Positions 16,600-24,142 are shown, counted from the first letter of the stretch. The stretch is 34,486 nt of DNA from [Eubacterium] yurii subsp. margaretiae ATCC 43715 (GCA_000146855.1 GL405246.1:581244-615729), one strand, 5' to 3'. Made by a program: numbers and translations. The notes: generated by a model from the letters alone, not told the origin.

Positions 16600-17151
16600 C
16601 TATTCATCATCTACAACTATCGTAGATACTTCAAGCGGTCCATGAACACCTACAGTTCCTACGCATTCGATATCAGCTGTACGGCTTGGGCCTGTAATGA
16701 AACCGACATAGTTGGGAATTGTTTTCATTTCACATAGAATATCAAACATATCATCGTAAGTTGGAACAATAGTAGAACCTTTTACTACGCCAATATAATA
16801 TTCAGACATGGTAGCTACCATTCTTCCATCTGCATCATCTTGTTCCTGCACAATAGTACCAAGCTCAGCAATACCATGTTGAGCCTCTGATAATCCGCCC
16901 TTATCAGTCTCTGCATGAAGGCGAATATGGTCTGTATGTACAGTAATTCCGTTTTGTTGAAGAGTAGAAACAACTCCTGCTTCCTTTAACAAAGGAGATT
17001 CAAACAAAGATATTGATTCAATCTCATGCTCTTTAAATAATTGAGTAACTGCGTTTGCAAGTTCTGCTTTTGAAGCACGAAAACAGGTTCCATTAACGCT
17101 TTCCAAGTTCTTTTTGAAGCTTTCAAACATCTCATCTGAAATACTTTTCAT
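16600..17151 (-). CDS. lutC: LutC/LldG-type LUD-domain protein
   Basis: This 183-residue protein consists of a single LUD domain (formerly DUF162), the third component of the LutABC lactate oxidation complex. Recognisable segments are ISLFESPLLKEAGVVSTL, AQHGIAELGTIVQEQ, the Ser-less DDADGRMVATMSEYYIGV, and the C-terminal GPSRTADIECVGTVGVHGP, which closely matches LutC's GPSRTADIE motif. It has an AAGGAGATG site and is first in the seven-gene operon, 63 nt downstream of the consensus promoter. It pairs with the fused LutB-LutA protein encoded just after it. Catalytic details of the complex are unsettled in the family. Confidence 0.92.
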   Translation of the reverse strand: MKSISDEMFESFKKNLESVNGTCFRASKAELANAVTQLFKEHEIESISLFESPLLKEAGVVSTLQQNGITVHTDHIRLHAETDKGGLSEAQHGIAELGTIVQEQDDADGRMVATMSEYYIGVVKGSTIVPTYDDMFDILCEMKTIPNYVGFITGPSRTADIECVGTVGVHGPLEVSTIVVDDE

Positions 17152-17213
17152 TTAATCATCTCCTTACATATAGTTAAAAAAATAATTTAATACTCAATTT
17201 ACTACCGAATATA

Positions 17214-17242
17214 ATTATAGAATAATTGTTATTTGTTGTCAA
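17214..17242 (-). promoter_or_regulatory. perfect consensus promoter of the lut-quinone-fix operon
   Basis: On the minus strand: -35 TTGACA (17237-17242), 17-bp spacer, -10 TATAAT (17214-17219). Both hexamers are perfect. Such a strong promoter usually implies a repressor, and a palindrome overlaps the -35 (next entry). Confidence 0.85.
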
Positions 17243-17245
17243 CAA
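17233..17245. promoter_or_regulatory. candidate operator palindrome over the -35 element
   Basis: TTGTTG-T-CAACAA on the plus strand is a perfect 6+1+6 inverted repeat centred at 17239, and it covers the -35 of the leftward promoter. The position is ideal for repression by a dimeric regulator. Lactate operons are often controlled by GntR-family repressors, but no regulator gene is adjacent, so the binding protein is unknown. Confidence 0.45.
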
Positions 17246-17303
17246 AAAAACATATATATCATAATTATTTATAAAAAATTTTAAAAATCATAGATATTGC
17301 TTA

Positions 17304-17332
17304 TTGTTTTGGGATATGCTACAATTTATAAT
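17304..17332 (+). promoter_or_regulatory. promoter of the arsA-like pair
   Basis: -35 TTGTTT (17304-17309), 17 bp, -10 TATAAT (17327-17332). An overlapping alternative is TTGCTT (17297-17302), 17 bp, TACAAT (17320-17325). Either gives a very short leader to the AAAGGAG site at 17342. Confidence 0.6.
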
Positions 17333-17356
17333 GATTTTTATAAAGGAGCTAAGTCT

Positions 17357-18547
17357 ATGAATAGAATCATTATTTTTACAGGAAAAGGTGGAGTCGGCAA
17401 ATCAAGTGTTGCAGCAGCTCATGCCCTATCTTCTGCAAAAAAAGGTAATAAAACACTATTGGTCAGTGCAGATACTGCACATAATTTAGGGGATATTTTT
17501 AAGGTGCAAATCGGTTCAAAAATTACAAAAATCCTTGAAAACTTAGATGCCTTAGAGTTAGATTCAGATGTAGTAAAGAAGGAAATGTTTCCAGATGTAA
17601 AAAATACCATGTTAAATCTGATGGGAAAAAGTGGAATCAGTCTAAATAATATAAATGAAAATTTTTCTTTACCCGGTTTTGAAAATCTTTTTTCACTTTT
17701 AAAAATCAAAGAAATCTATGAAACTAAGCAATATGACCATATTATTGTGGATTGTGCGCCAACAGGAGAAACTCTATCCCTCTTGAAACTTCCAGAGCTT
17801 CTCGGATGGTATATGGAAAATTTTTTCCCGGTTGGGAAAAAAATAGTCCGTGTTCTTTCTCCTGTTTCAAAATTAGCATATAAGGTCACCCTTCCAAGTG
17901 CTAAGACTATGGATACAATAGAGCTTATCCACCAAAATCTTGTGCAGTTGCAGGAACTTTTAAAAAATAATGAAGTTTGCAGTGTAAGATTAGTATGTAT
18001 ACCTGAAAAAATGATAGTGGAAGAAACAAAGAGAAACTTTATGTACTTAAACTTATATAAATATCAACTTGATGCAGTTTTTATCAATCGTATTATAACA
18101 GATGAAGTGAAGAATCCCTTTATGCAAAATTGGAAAAAAATTCAATCGAAGTATATCAAGGAATTGGAGGAAGTTTTTTATGACATACCTATTGTAAGAA
18201 TTCCTTGGTACCAAAAAGAGATTATTGGAGAAGCATCTTTGGACTTAGTCTGTAATACAATAGAAAATCTTCCGGAATTATTTTCTGTAAAAAAAGTCAC
18301 TCAAAATGAAGAGTATCTTCCTTGTGAAGATGGCTATATACTAAAAATCCAACTGCCTTTTGTTAAAGAAGATGGATTGAATATTCATCATAATGAAATG
18401 GATATAAATATTAAAATAAATAATGTGAATCGTTGTATTCCTCTTCCGAATATTTTGAGAAAAAGTCAAATTATTGACACAAAGTTAGAAAATGGAAGTT
18501 TATGTATTCATTTTCAAGTGGAAAAAAATAAGGAGGAAATGTCTTGA
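17357..18547 (+). CDS. ArsA-family ATPase with HSP20-like C-terminal domain (first of pair)
   Basis: This 396-residue deviant-Walker P-loop ATPase belongs to the ArsA/Get3 family. The ATP site is FTGKGGVGKSSVAAA (residues 7-21, signature Lys10). Switch I is SADTAHNLGDIF; switch II is VDCAPTGETLSLLKLPE. The C-terminal about 80 residues (GYILKIQLPFVKEDGL through CIPLPNIL) are the HSP20-like beta domain found in many bacterial ArsA homologues. The start at 17357 has AAAGGAG nearby; the frame extends upstream to 17297 without support. It overlaps the second arsA-like gene by 4 nt and diverges from the lut-quinone operon. No arsB, arsD, arsR or arsC is present, so arsenite pumping is unlikely. A role in membrane-protein targeting or complex assembly is a guess. 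Confidence 0.88.
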   Translation: MNRIIIFTGKGGVGKSSVAAAHALSSAKKGNKTLLVSADTAHNLGDIFKVQIGSKITKILENLDALELDSDVVKKEMFPDVKNTMLNLMGKSGISLNNINENFSLPGFENLFSLLKIKEIYETKQYDHIIVDCAPTGETLSLLKLPELLGWYMENFFPVGKKIVRVLSPVSKLAYKVTLPSAKTMDTIELIHQNLVQLQELLKNNEVCSVRLVCIPEKMIVEETKRNFMYLNLYKYQLDAVFINRIITDEVKNPFMQNWKKIQSKYIKELEEVFYDIPIVRIPWYQKEIIGEASLDLVCNTIENLPELFSVKKVTQNEEYLPCEDGYILKIQLPFVKEDGLNIHHNEMDINIKINNVNRCIPLPNILRKSQIIDTKLENGSLCIHFQVEKNKEEMS

Positions 18548-19710
18548 GAATTTTGATTTATACAGGAAAAGGCGGAGTTGGAAAGACAAGTATAGCAACG
18601 GCAACAGCACTTTTTTTAGCAAATTCAGGTCAAAAGGTAATACTTTTGAGTACAGATCAGGCTCATAGCTTAGGAGATGTCTTAGATAAAAAATTAAACG
18701 GTGAAATAACTCAGGTATCTCAAAACTTAGATGTCTTAGAAATAGATGCAATAGTGGAAAGTCAAAGAGTATGGAAAAATTTGCAAGATTACTTAAAGCA
18801 AATCATTTCTGAAAAATCAAACAATGGAATAGAAATAGAGGAAGCATTATTATTTCCCGGATTGGAAGAAGTATTCTCCTTGCTTAAGATTTTGGATGTA
18901 TATGAGAATGATAAATATGATGTTATGATTATAGATTGTGCGCCAACCGGTCAATCTCTTTCAATGCTTACATATTCTGAAAAGTTAAATATGTTGGCAG
19001 ATACTGTCTTACCGATGGTTCAAAGTATAAATTCTATTTTCGGCTCTGCAATATCGAAAAAAACTTCTGTTCCAAAGCCAAGAGATGTAGTCTTTGAAGA
19101 GTTTAAAAATTTAGCAAAAAGACTAAGCTCACTCTATGATATATTTCATAATAGGAACACTACCAGTATTAGAATAGTTACAACTCCTGAGCAAATTGTC
19201 TTGGAAGAAGCCCGCCGAAACTATACTTGGCTACAGCTTTATGATTTCAATGTGGATGCTGTCTATATGAACAGACTGTATCCGAAGGAAGTCATGGAAG
19301 GTTATTTTGAAGGTTGGGAAGATATTCAAAATGATAATATTCATCTTGCAGAAGAAAGTTTTTATCAACAGAAACTTTTTAAGTTGGAATTGCAGTCTGA
19401 AGAAATTCATGGAAAAGATAGTCTTGAAAAAATAGGGAAGCTTCTCTATAAGGATGTAAATCCGGCAGAAATCTTCTGTCAGACAGAGGCTTTTAAAATG
19501 GAAGATATCAATGGAACTCGTATACTTATCATTAATCTACCCTTTGCACAAGTTGAAAATATTTCCGTTACTAAGGAAAAATATGATATTATAATTTCTC
19601 TAATAAATGAAACAAGGCGTTTTCACCTACCGGATAAACTACGAACAAGAAATATCAGTAGCTATTCCTTTGAAAATGGAGAATTAAGAATAAGTATGGA
19701 TTACGAATAA
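18544..19710 (+). CDS. ArsA-family ATPase with HSP20-like C-terminal domain (second of pair)
   Basis: This 388-residue ArsA/Get3-family ATPase starts with TTG at 18544, overlapping the previous stop codon, with AAGGAGG 8 nt upstream. The ATP site is YTGKGGVGKTSIATA (residues 6-20), switch I STDQAHSLGDVL, and switch II IIDCAPTGQSLSML. The C-terminal HSP20-like domain contains RILIINLPFAQVENIS and FHLPDKLRTRNIS. It is clearly homologous to its neighbour along the whole length but well diverged, so the two probably form an obligate heterodimer, as the A1 and A2 halves do in fused ArsA (inference). No Get3-type CxxC zinc site is evident. Function unknown; context suggests a link with the divergent quinone/lactate operon. 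Confidence 0.87.
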   Translation: MRILIYTGKGGVGKTSIATATALFLANSGQKVILLSTDQAHSLGDVLDKKLNGEITQVSQNLDVLEIDAIVESQRVWKNLQDYLKQIISEKSNNGIEIEEALLFPGLEEVFSLLKILDVYENDKYDVMIIDCAPTGQSLSMLTYSEKLNMLADTVLPMVQSINSIFGSAISKKTSVPKPRDVVFEEFKNLAKRLSSLYDIFHNRNTTSIRIVTTPEQIVLEEARRNYTWLQLYDFNVDAVYMNRLYPKEVMEGYFEGWEDIQNDNIHLAEESFYQQKLFKLELQSEEIHGKDSLEKIGKLLYKDVNPAEIFCQTEAFKMEDINGTRILIINLPFAQVENISVTKEKYDIIISLINETRRFHLPDKLRTRNISSYSFENGELRISMDYE

Positions 19711-19836
19711 AAAGTTATAAGTATTGATTTTTAAACATATATTGAAGAATTTAATACAGGTCATTATATGGATTTCTTAATATTTTCATCAAAAATGGAC
19801 AAACATAAATAAACAATGTAGAATTTTATGCCATTT

Positions 19837-19853
19837 TTGGTATTAAATACCAA
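19837..19853. repeat. 17-bp palindrome between convergent genes
   Basis: TTGGTATTAAATACCAA is a perfect 8+1+8 inverted repeat. A longer AAAAATGG/CCATTTTT stem (19792-19838) ends right beside it. Together they could act as transcription-end structures for the arsA pair and the convergent yhhQ gene, though no strong T-run follows. Confidence 0.35.
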
Positions 19854-19916
19854 TATATGTTTAAATTTCAATTAAAATCAAGAATATTTAACTATGATAA
19901 TTTAGTCATAAGAGAT

Positions 19917-20618
19917 TTAAATTTTTTCAACCATGCCTTTTTCATATAAGAATCTTGCAAAATACATAAAGCAGGTATCGACTAAAGCCAAGATTAAAAA
20001 TATAGCATAGCTTGAAATCAAGATGTTCATAAGAGTAGGCATATCATACATTCCAAGGAAAGAACCAAAGGTAAACAAAGTAGTGTTTACAAGCTGTGAT
20101 AGCATAGTAGAGCCGTTGTTTCTAAGCCAAAGGTATTTTTTCCTATTTGCTATTTTTTCAGTCTTACTCCATATCAGGTGATACATCCAAACATCAAACT
20201 TTTGGCAAATTGCGTATACGACAAGACCTACAATCATCAGTCTTGGAGTATTGGAAAAAATCGCCTTGATATGTGGAAAGACAAAGTCACTCTGTGCAGG
20301 AGTGTAAAACAGCCAAGATTGAGTGAGTATTACAAAAAATAGACTCGTAAAAATTCCGAGTTTTACTATCTTATTTGCTGTATCCTTACCATAGATTTCA
20401 CTGGCTATATCCGTACATAAGAAAGTGGATGCAAAAAGCACATTTCCTAGAGTCTGATCCATGCCAAAGGCATTGACTAGTATAAGCACCTCAATATTTG
20501 CAGTAATGGTAGAAAAAACAGTAATGGCAAACAGTCCGTAAGAACCGAAGAATTTGAAAAATATGATGGTGCTTGAAAAGATAAGCACCACACTGAAAAT
20601 CAGTAAAAGTTCGTTCAA
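19917..20618 (-). CDS. yhhQ: queuosine precursor transporter (YhhQ/VUT family)
   Basis: This 233-residue membrane protein has six predicted helices of the vitamin-uptake-like VUT family. Typical stretches are the early TVFSTITANIEVLILVNAFG, STFLCTDIASEIYGKDTANK (the DxxSExYG-type motif of the family) and WLRNNGSTMLSQLVNTTLF. E. coli YhhQ imports preQ0/preQ1, and relatives in salvage loci import queuine. Its start overlaps the end of the queL-like gene by 4 nt, so the two are translated together under the preQ1 riboswitch. Context favours uptake of queuine or queuosine-type precursors. No tgt gene is present in the window. Confidence 0.88.
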   Translation of the reverse strand: MNELLLIFSVVLIFSSTIIFFKFFGSYGLFAITVFSTITANIEVLILVNAFGMDQTLGNVLFASTFLCTDIASEIYGKDTANKIVKLGIFTSLFFVILTQSWLFYTPAQSDFVFPHIKAIFSNTPRLMIVGLVVYAICQKFDVWMYHLIWSKTEKIANRKKYLWLRNNGSTMLSQLVNTTLFTFGSFLGMYDMPTLMNILISSYAIFLILALVDTCFMYFARFLYEKGMVEKI

Positions 20619-21343
20619 GTTGTGACTCCTCCTACGCCAAAGGCGGTATTTTCAAGTAAGATATCAATCCTATAATCATCTTTTATTTCAGGTAATATCT
20701 TTTCGACAAAAATTTTTATAGTATTCTCATCAGGCTTTACTTCACAGCCGTTTTCCTGCATTATGTTGATGCAGATTCTATCAAAATATTCAAGACCTGT
20801 CCTTATGTCATTTCGCATAGACTCTTCGCTCTGATTTTTAAGACCGAAGAGCAGGCAGACTTCGTCAAAATATTCAGCTACATCCTTTGGAGTAGCATTT
20901 TTCATACCCTTTGCCAAAATCTCTTCTCTATATGCTATGTCAAATGTCTCCACTCCGCATTTTATCTTGAGATTTATGTTGTTTTTTTGAAATCTCTCCC
21001 TCATTTCAGGGATGTTTTTCCTAAATAGATAGTGACATTCAAAATGTACTTCGCTTATATTTTTTTCTATTGCTATCTTCTCTATGAGATTGATGGTATT
21101 TTTATCAAGTTCAGTAAAACTACCTGAATTTATAACTTCAAGTTTTTTGTGTATTCCCGTTACATTTTCAAGTACGGACTTATTAAGAGCAAAACATACA
21201 TCTTCAGACTCATCACAGTCGAAGTGGTAATCGCAAAATTTGCATTTTTGCCACTTACAGCCGGAGCCGATAAGCATTACAATTTCTCTCTTATTTTTCT
21301 CGTTTATCACAGAGTATCTGTTGGGGTTAAAATCTTTTAGCAT
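20615..21343 (-). CDS. QueL-like radical SAM queuine lyase
   Basis: This 242-residue radical SAM protein has an unusual Cys spacing, SGCKWQKCKFCDYH (Cys29-x4-Cys34-x2-Cys37), followed by FDCDESEDVC. The start at 21343 (MLKDFNPNRYS) follows a GGAG site; an upstream in-frame ATG at 21388 lies inside the riboswitch terminator and is rejected. It is coupled to a YhhQ-family transporter and preceded by a preQ1-I riboswitch. Clostridioides difficile has a radical SAM enzyme, QueL, that releases queuine from queuosine 5'-phosphate, genetically associated with YhhQ; size and context match. Assignment to QueL is therefore by family and context, not by a diagnostic residue. Expected action: cytoplasmic release of the queuine base for tRNA modification. 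Confidence 0.75.
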   Translation of the reverse strand: MLKDFNPNRYSVINEKNKREIVMLIGSGCKWQKCKFCDYHFDCDESEDVCFALNKSVLENVTGIHKKLEVINSGSFTELDKNTINLIEKIAIEKNISEVHFECHYLFRKNIPEMRERFQKNNINLKIKCGVETFDIAYREEILAKGMKNATPKDVAEYFDEVCLLFGLKNQSEESMRNDIRTGLEYFDRICINIMQENGCEVKPDENTIKIFVEKILPEIKDDYRIDILLENTAFGVGGVTT

Positions 21344-21360
21344 TTTTTCTCCAAAAATAA

Positions 21361-21379
21361 AAAAAGGGCATGACTGCCC
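21361..21379 (-). terminator. riboswitch-controlled terminator
   Basis: On the minus strand GGGCA-GTCA-TGCCC is followed by TTTTTTTATTTTT, just before the queL ribosome binding site. An upstream copy of the 5' arm, AGGGCAT (21411-21417), can pair with ATGCCCT (21365-21371) as an antiterminator. Confidence 0.8.
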
Positions 21380-21412
21380 ACAAAACAAACATATTTTAAA
21401 AAATATGCCTAT

Positions 21413-21457
21413 GCCCTATAGTTTTGTTTTAAGACAGGATGGTTACGAACTGTCTGT
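21413..21457 (-). ncRNA. preQ1-I riboswitch aptamer
   Basis: On the minus strand a hairpin AGACAG/CTGTCT (21450-21455 and 21432-21437) encloses the loop TTCGTAACCATC. An A-rich tail TTAAAACAAAACTA follows. Both loop (GUAACC) and tail (AAAACAAAAC) match the preQ1-I pseudoknot consensus, including the loop cytosine that pairs with the ligand. The downstream AGGG abuts the tail and could join the pseudoknot, blocking the antiterminator when ligand is bound (inference): an OFF switch for queL-yhhQ. Confidence 0.85.
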
Positions 21458-21483
21458 ATTAAATTGAAATAAAAAACTTCAGT

Positions 21484-21512
21484 AGTTTATCACAGATTGA
21501 AAAAAAATACAA
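21484..21512 (-). promoter_or_regulatory. promoter of the preQ1-regulated queL-yhhQ operon
   Basis: -35 TTGTAT (21507-21512), 17-bp spacer, -10 TAAACT (21484-21489). It would place the transcript start about 20 nt before the aptamer. Confidence 0.5.
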
Positions 21513-21671
21513 GATTATGATAGAATTAACAAACATTATAATATGCTTTTTGTTATAGTATTTTACATTTTCTCTAAAATCTTTATTGTAAATTCCTCTG
21601 TAGTGCACATTTAGAGATTTATTTAACTATATGAATAAAATTTAGAAAAAAGAATTATAAATAAATATATA

Positions 21672-21700
21672 TTGAAAAATTTAACTATATATTTTATAAT
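21672..21700 (+). promoter_or_regulatory. promoter of the AIM24-family gene
   Basis: -35 TTGAAA (21672-21677), 17-bp spacer, perfect -10 TATAAT (21695-21700). Leader of about 110 nt. A GGAGG at 21722-21726 precedes only a five-codon frame and is not called as a gene. Confidence 0.65.
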
Positions 21701-21819
21701 TGAATAGTTATTGAAAGTAGATGGAGGTTGATATTGAGTAAAAATGAATAAGAGATGAACATATCAACTGCATTTGCTTAAATTCATAGTGTAAACTAAG
21801 TTTGGTATTAGGAGGAAGT

Positions 21820-22500
21820 ATGGAGTATAGGATTTTATATCAGGACACTTTTCCTATGATAGAGTGCTACTTGTCATCAGGGGAGTCTATAAAGGCTGAG
21901 TCAGGAGCAATGGTGGGAATGGACAACACCCTAGATATTGATGGGAAACTTGAAAAAGGTCTGATGGGCGGACTTACAAGGATGCTTGCCGGAGAAAAGA
22001 TATTTTTTCAAAATATAAAGGCTTCAAGAGGAGCTGGTAAGGTCTTACTTGCACCAACTACACTTGGTTCTGTACTTGACTATCAACTTGACGGAATGAA
22101 TGATTTGATAGTACAAAAAGACGGTTACCTCGCATCTGAACATAGCGTAGACGTATCTACTAAGACACAAAATTTAGCTCAAGGTCTTTTTTCAGGGGAA
22201 GGATTTTTCATACTCAAGGTTTCTGGAAGAGGAACGGTATTTCTAAACTCTTACGGAAGCATCCACGAAATAGACCTGCAAGCAGGTCAGGAATATATCG
22301 TGGATAATCAACATCTTGTAGCATGGTCTAGCAGTACGGACTATAAGATAGAAAAGGCGTCTTCATCAGGCTGGATAAGCTCACTTACATCAGGTGAAGG
22401 CTTGGTTTGCCGATTCAGAGGACCAGGAAAGGTATTTATCCAAACTAGAAATCCAAGCAGTTTTGCAAGATGGGTTAACTCTCTTGTAATTACAAAATAG
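21820..22500 (+). CDS. AIM24/TIGR00266 family protein
   Basis: This 226-residue protein is a single AIM24-type beta-sandwich domain. Family landmarks are SIKAESGAMVGMD near the N-terminus, GGLTRMLAGEKIFFQN, GKVLLAPTTLGSV, FSGEGFFILKVSGRGTVFL, and the final PGKVFIQTRNPSSFARWV. The start at 21820 is chosen because TTAGGAGG lies 5 nt upstream; the frame opens 18 nt earlier. The family is widespread in bacteria and in mitochondria (AIM24), with no agreed biochemical role; no signal peptide or transmembrane segment is present. Single gene with its own promoter and terminator. Confidence 0.9.
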   Translation: MEYRILYQDTFPMIECYLSSGESIKAESGAMVGMDNTLDIDGKLEKGLMGGLTRMLAGEKIFFQNIKASRGAGKVLLAPTTLGSVLDYQLDGMNDLIVQKDGYLASEHSVDVSTKTQNLAQGLFSGEGFFILKVSGRGTVFLNSYGSIHEIDLQAGQEYIVDNQHLVAWSSSTDYKIEKASSSGWISSLTSGEGLVCRFRGPGKVFIQTRNPSSFARWVNSLVITK

Positions 22501-22508
22501 AGGGTATC

Positions 22509-22573
22509 AAAGTCGTTATCTACTTAATGATAAATGTCAAATGACATAAATCAAGTACATAACGGCTTTTTTT
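22509..22573 (+). terminator. terminator of the AIM24 gene, embedded in the opposing gene
   Basis: AAAGTCGTTAT (22509-22519) plus ACTT pairs with AAGT plus ATAACGGCTTT (22553-22569), followed by TTTT. The stem covers the last 17 codons of the convergent radical SAM-HAD gene. Confidence 0.7.
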
Positions 22574-24142
22574 ATGGAGTTCTTCCTGATAAATAGGGCT
22601 TACACTATGTTTTATATTTTCAAAAAGCTCCTCATCTTGAATATTATCGCTGATTATAAGTATTTTATCATACTTGATATTATTTACTTCGCAAATATAT
22701 TTAATGCCGGAAAGTTTTGAAGATTCTTGATTTTGAAAAAGCGTAGTATAATTGTAAACTCTCTTTTTAATATTTGGGAGGTCAATATTTTTTGCAATCT
22801 TGGAAGGAAGAGCAATTCTTAATAGCTTTTCTCCAAGTATATCTTTTCTTAGCTTGTATAATAGATTTATATTTTTACCTTTATCTATATCATGACTTAT
22901 ATATTTAATATTTTCATTGATTTCAGCATTGCTATTTAGTTTTAAATTGTCTTGATAAATATTTAAAATATCATCTTTTTTATTTGTATTATTAATAATT
23001 TCAGAAAGTTTTTGTTCAAAGTATTTTATATTTGTACTATCATCCAAGGCTATGATTTTTTCGGTATTTTTTTCAAAATCTACCGTATAACATCCGTCAG
23101 AAAATACTCCGCCTTTGAAAAAGTAAAAATTTTTGCCAAGCAGTTTTTTAGCAGAGTCTATATTCCTTGAACTTGCAATGTATAAGTCTGTCTTTTTTGA
23201 AAGATTTTGAAGTATCTTTGAAAGATTATTTATCAACTTGCCGTCTTTTCCTGTCATAACACCATCTATATCAACAAATATTGCATCAAATTTTCTCTTT
23301 TGTGCTATGCGAAAAATTATATTTTCTCCAAAAAATCTATCCAAAATATTATTTCCAAAGTTGGAATAGCCGAGGTAACAGTCACATATTTTATGATTGT
23401 TACAAAGGGAGTCTATGGCTCTTTTTTTCTTGAAAAAACAGGAAGACGAATATTTTTGAACATCTACATATATTTTATCGTAAGATTGACAGGTAGAAAA
23501 ATTGTCACCTCTAACTTGTGTGTAATCTACTCTCTTTGTGTAAAACTCATAGGCAAACATAGGATCTATCTTTGAAAGAGAGGCTATTTCATCGTTGCTG
23601 AATCTATTTTTTATTTTATCCATTGCATTTATCCAAAGATAGATGTCTGCATTTAGATTTTCTCTCAACTTTCTTATTTCTTCATAGTTTTTTTTGTTTG
23701 CCACTATACCGCAGGATATGGAAATAAGTTCTGATAAGCTATTTGCCTTGTTACAAAAATTTTCTATGTCAGCATATTCACTATGGAAGGTAGCCCAGAG
23801 CATTATCTTTGAATAATCAGCATGATTTTTAGAAAGTGTATTAATTAATTTATCTGTATCTACTGAGAGATTGCTTTGAATTCCAATTTTGCGTACATTT
23901 TCAAGAGTAGATATCCTTGCCATAAATTCCTGATATAGAGGGTGAATCAGAGCCTCTCCGTAAGGAGTTATCATTATATTTACATTTTCATCCAAATTTT
24001 TCACATAGACAAAGAGTTTTTCCAGATTTTCACTTTCTTTTTGTATTTTCTCTTTGCTTAGACTCTTTTTGGCAAAGGGACAGTAGGAGCAGGAATAGTT
24101 GCAAAAGTCAATTTCTCCTCTAAAAAAGATATTCTTAGTCAT
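22520..24142 (-). CDS. STM4011-like radical SAM protein fused to a HAD phosphatase domain
   Basis: This 540-residue fusion begins with a radical SAM domain: FFRGEIDFCNYSCSYCPFAK has the CxxxCxxC motif (Cys14, 18, 21). A second Cys group (Cys218, 235, 247, 253, 255, ending KICDCYLGYSNFG) looks like an auxiliary cluster and matches the C..CYIGY feature I associate with STM4011-family proteins. From about 284 a HAD hydrolase domain follows: FDAIFVDIDGVMTG (Asp291, Asp293), YIASSR (motif II) and ILIISDNIQDEELF (acidic motif IV), Cof-like in order. STM4011 itself is only about 290 residues, so the HAD part is an addition. Its start overlaps the STM4012-like gene by 8 nt. The substrate is unknown; the fusion implies a phosphorylated intermediate. 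Low-GC, Asn/Lys-rich codons. Confidence 0.78.
   Translation of the reverse strand: MTKNIFFRGEIDFCNYSCSYCPFAKKSLSKEKIQKESENLEKLFVYVKNLDENVNIMITPYGEALIHPLYQEFMARISTLENVRKIGIQSNLSVDTDKLINTLSKNHADYSKIMLWATFHSEYADIENFCNKANSLSELISISCGIVANKKNYEEIRKLRENLNADIYLWINAMDKIKNRFSNDEIASLSKIDPMFAYEFYTKRVDYTQVRGDNFSTCQSYDKIYVDVQKYSSSCFFKKKRAIDSLCNNHKICDCYLGYSNFGNNILDRFFGENIIFRIAQKRKFDAIFVDIDGVMTGKDGKLINNLSKILQNLSKKTDLYIASSRNIDSAKKLLGKNFYFFKGGVFSDGCYTVDFEKNTEKIIALDDSTNIKYFEQKLSEIINNTNKKDDILNIYQDNLKLNSNAEINENIKYISHDIDKGKNINLLYKLRKDILGEKLLRIALPSKIAKNIDLPNIKKRVYNYTTLFQNQESSKLSGIKYICEVNNIKYDKILIISDNIQDEELFENIKHSVSPIYQEELHKKSRYVLDLCHLTFIIK

Noticed and set aside
17357..19710. Arsenic resistance locus
   Set aside because: Only ArsA-type ATPases are present; ArsB/Acr3, ArsC, ArsD and ArsR are absent, and the HSP20-tailed form occurs widely without arsenic genes.
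21721..21755. Leader peptide before the AIM24 gene
   Set aside because: A GGAGG is present, but the TTG-started frame has only five codons.
23300..23575. 91-codon plus-strand frame inside the radical SAM-HAD gene
   Set aside because: Antisense shadow with no ribosome binding site and no recognisable domain.
22520..24142. Two separate genes joined by a sequencing error
   Set aside because: The radical SAM and HAD parts share one uninterrupted frame with no internal ribosome binding site near residue 280, so a genuine fusion is more likely.
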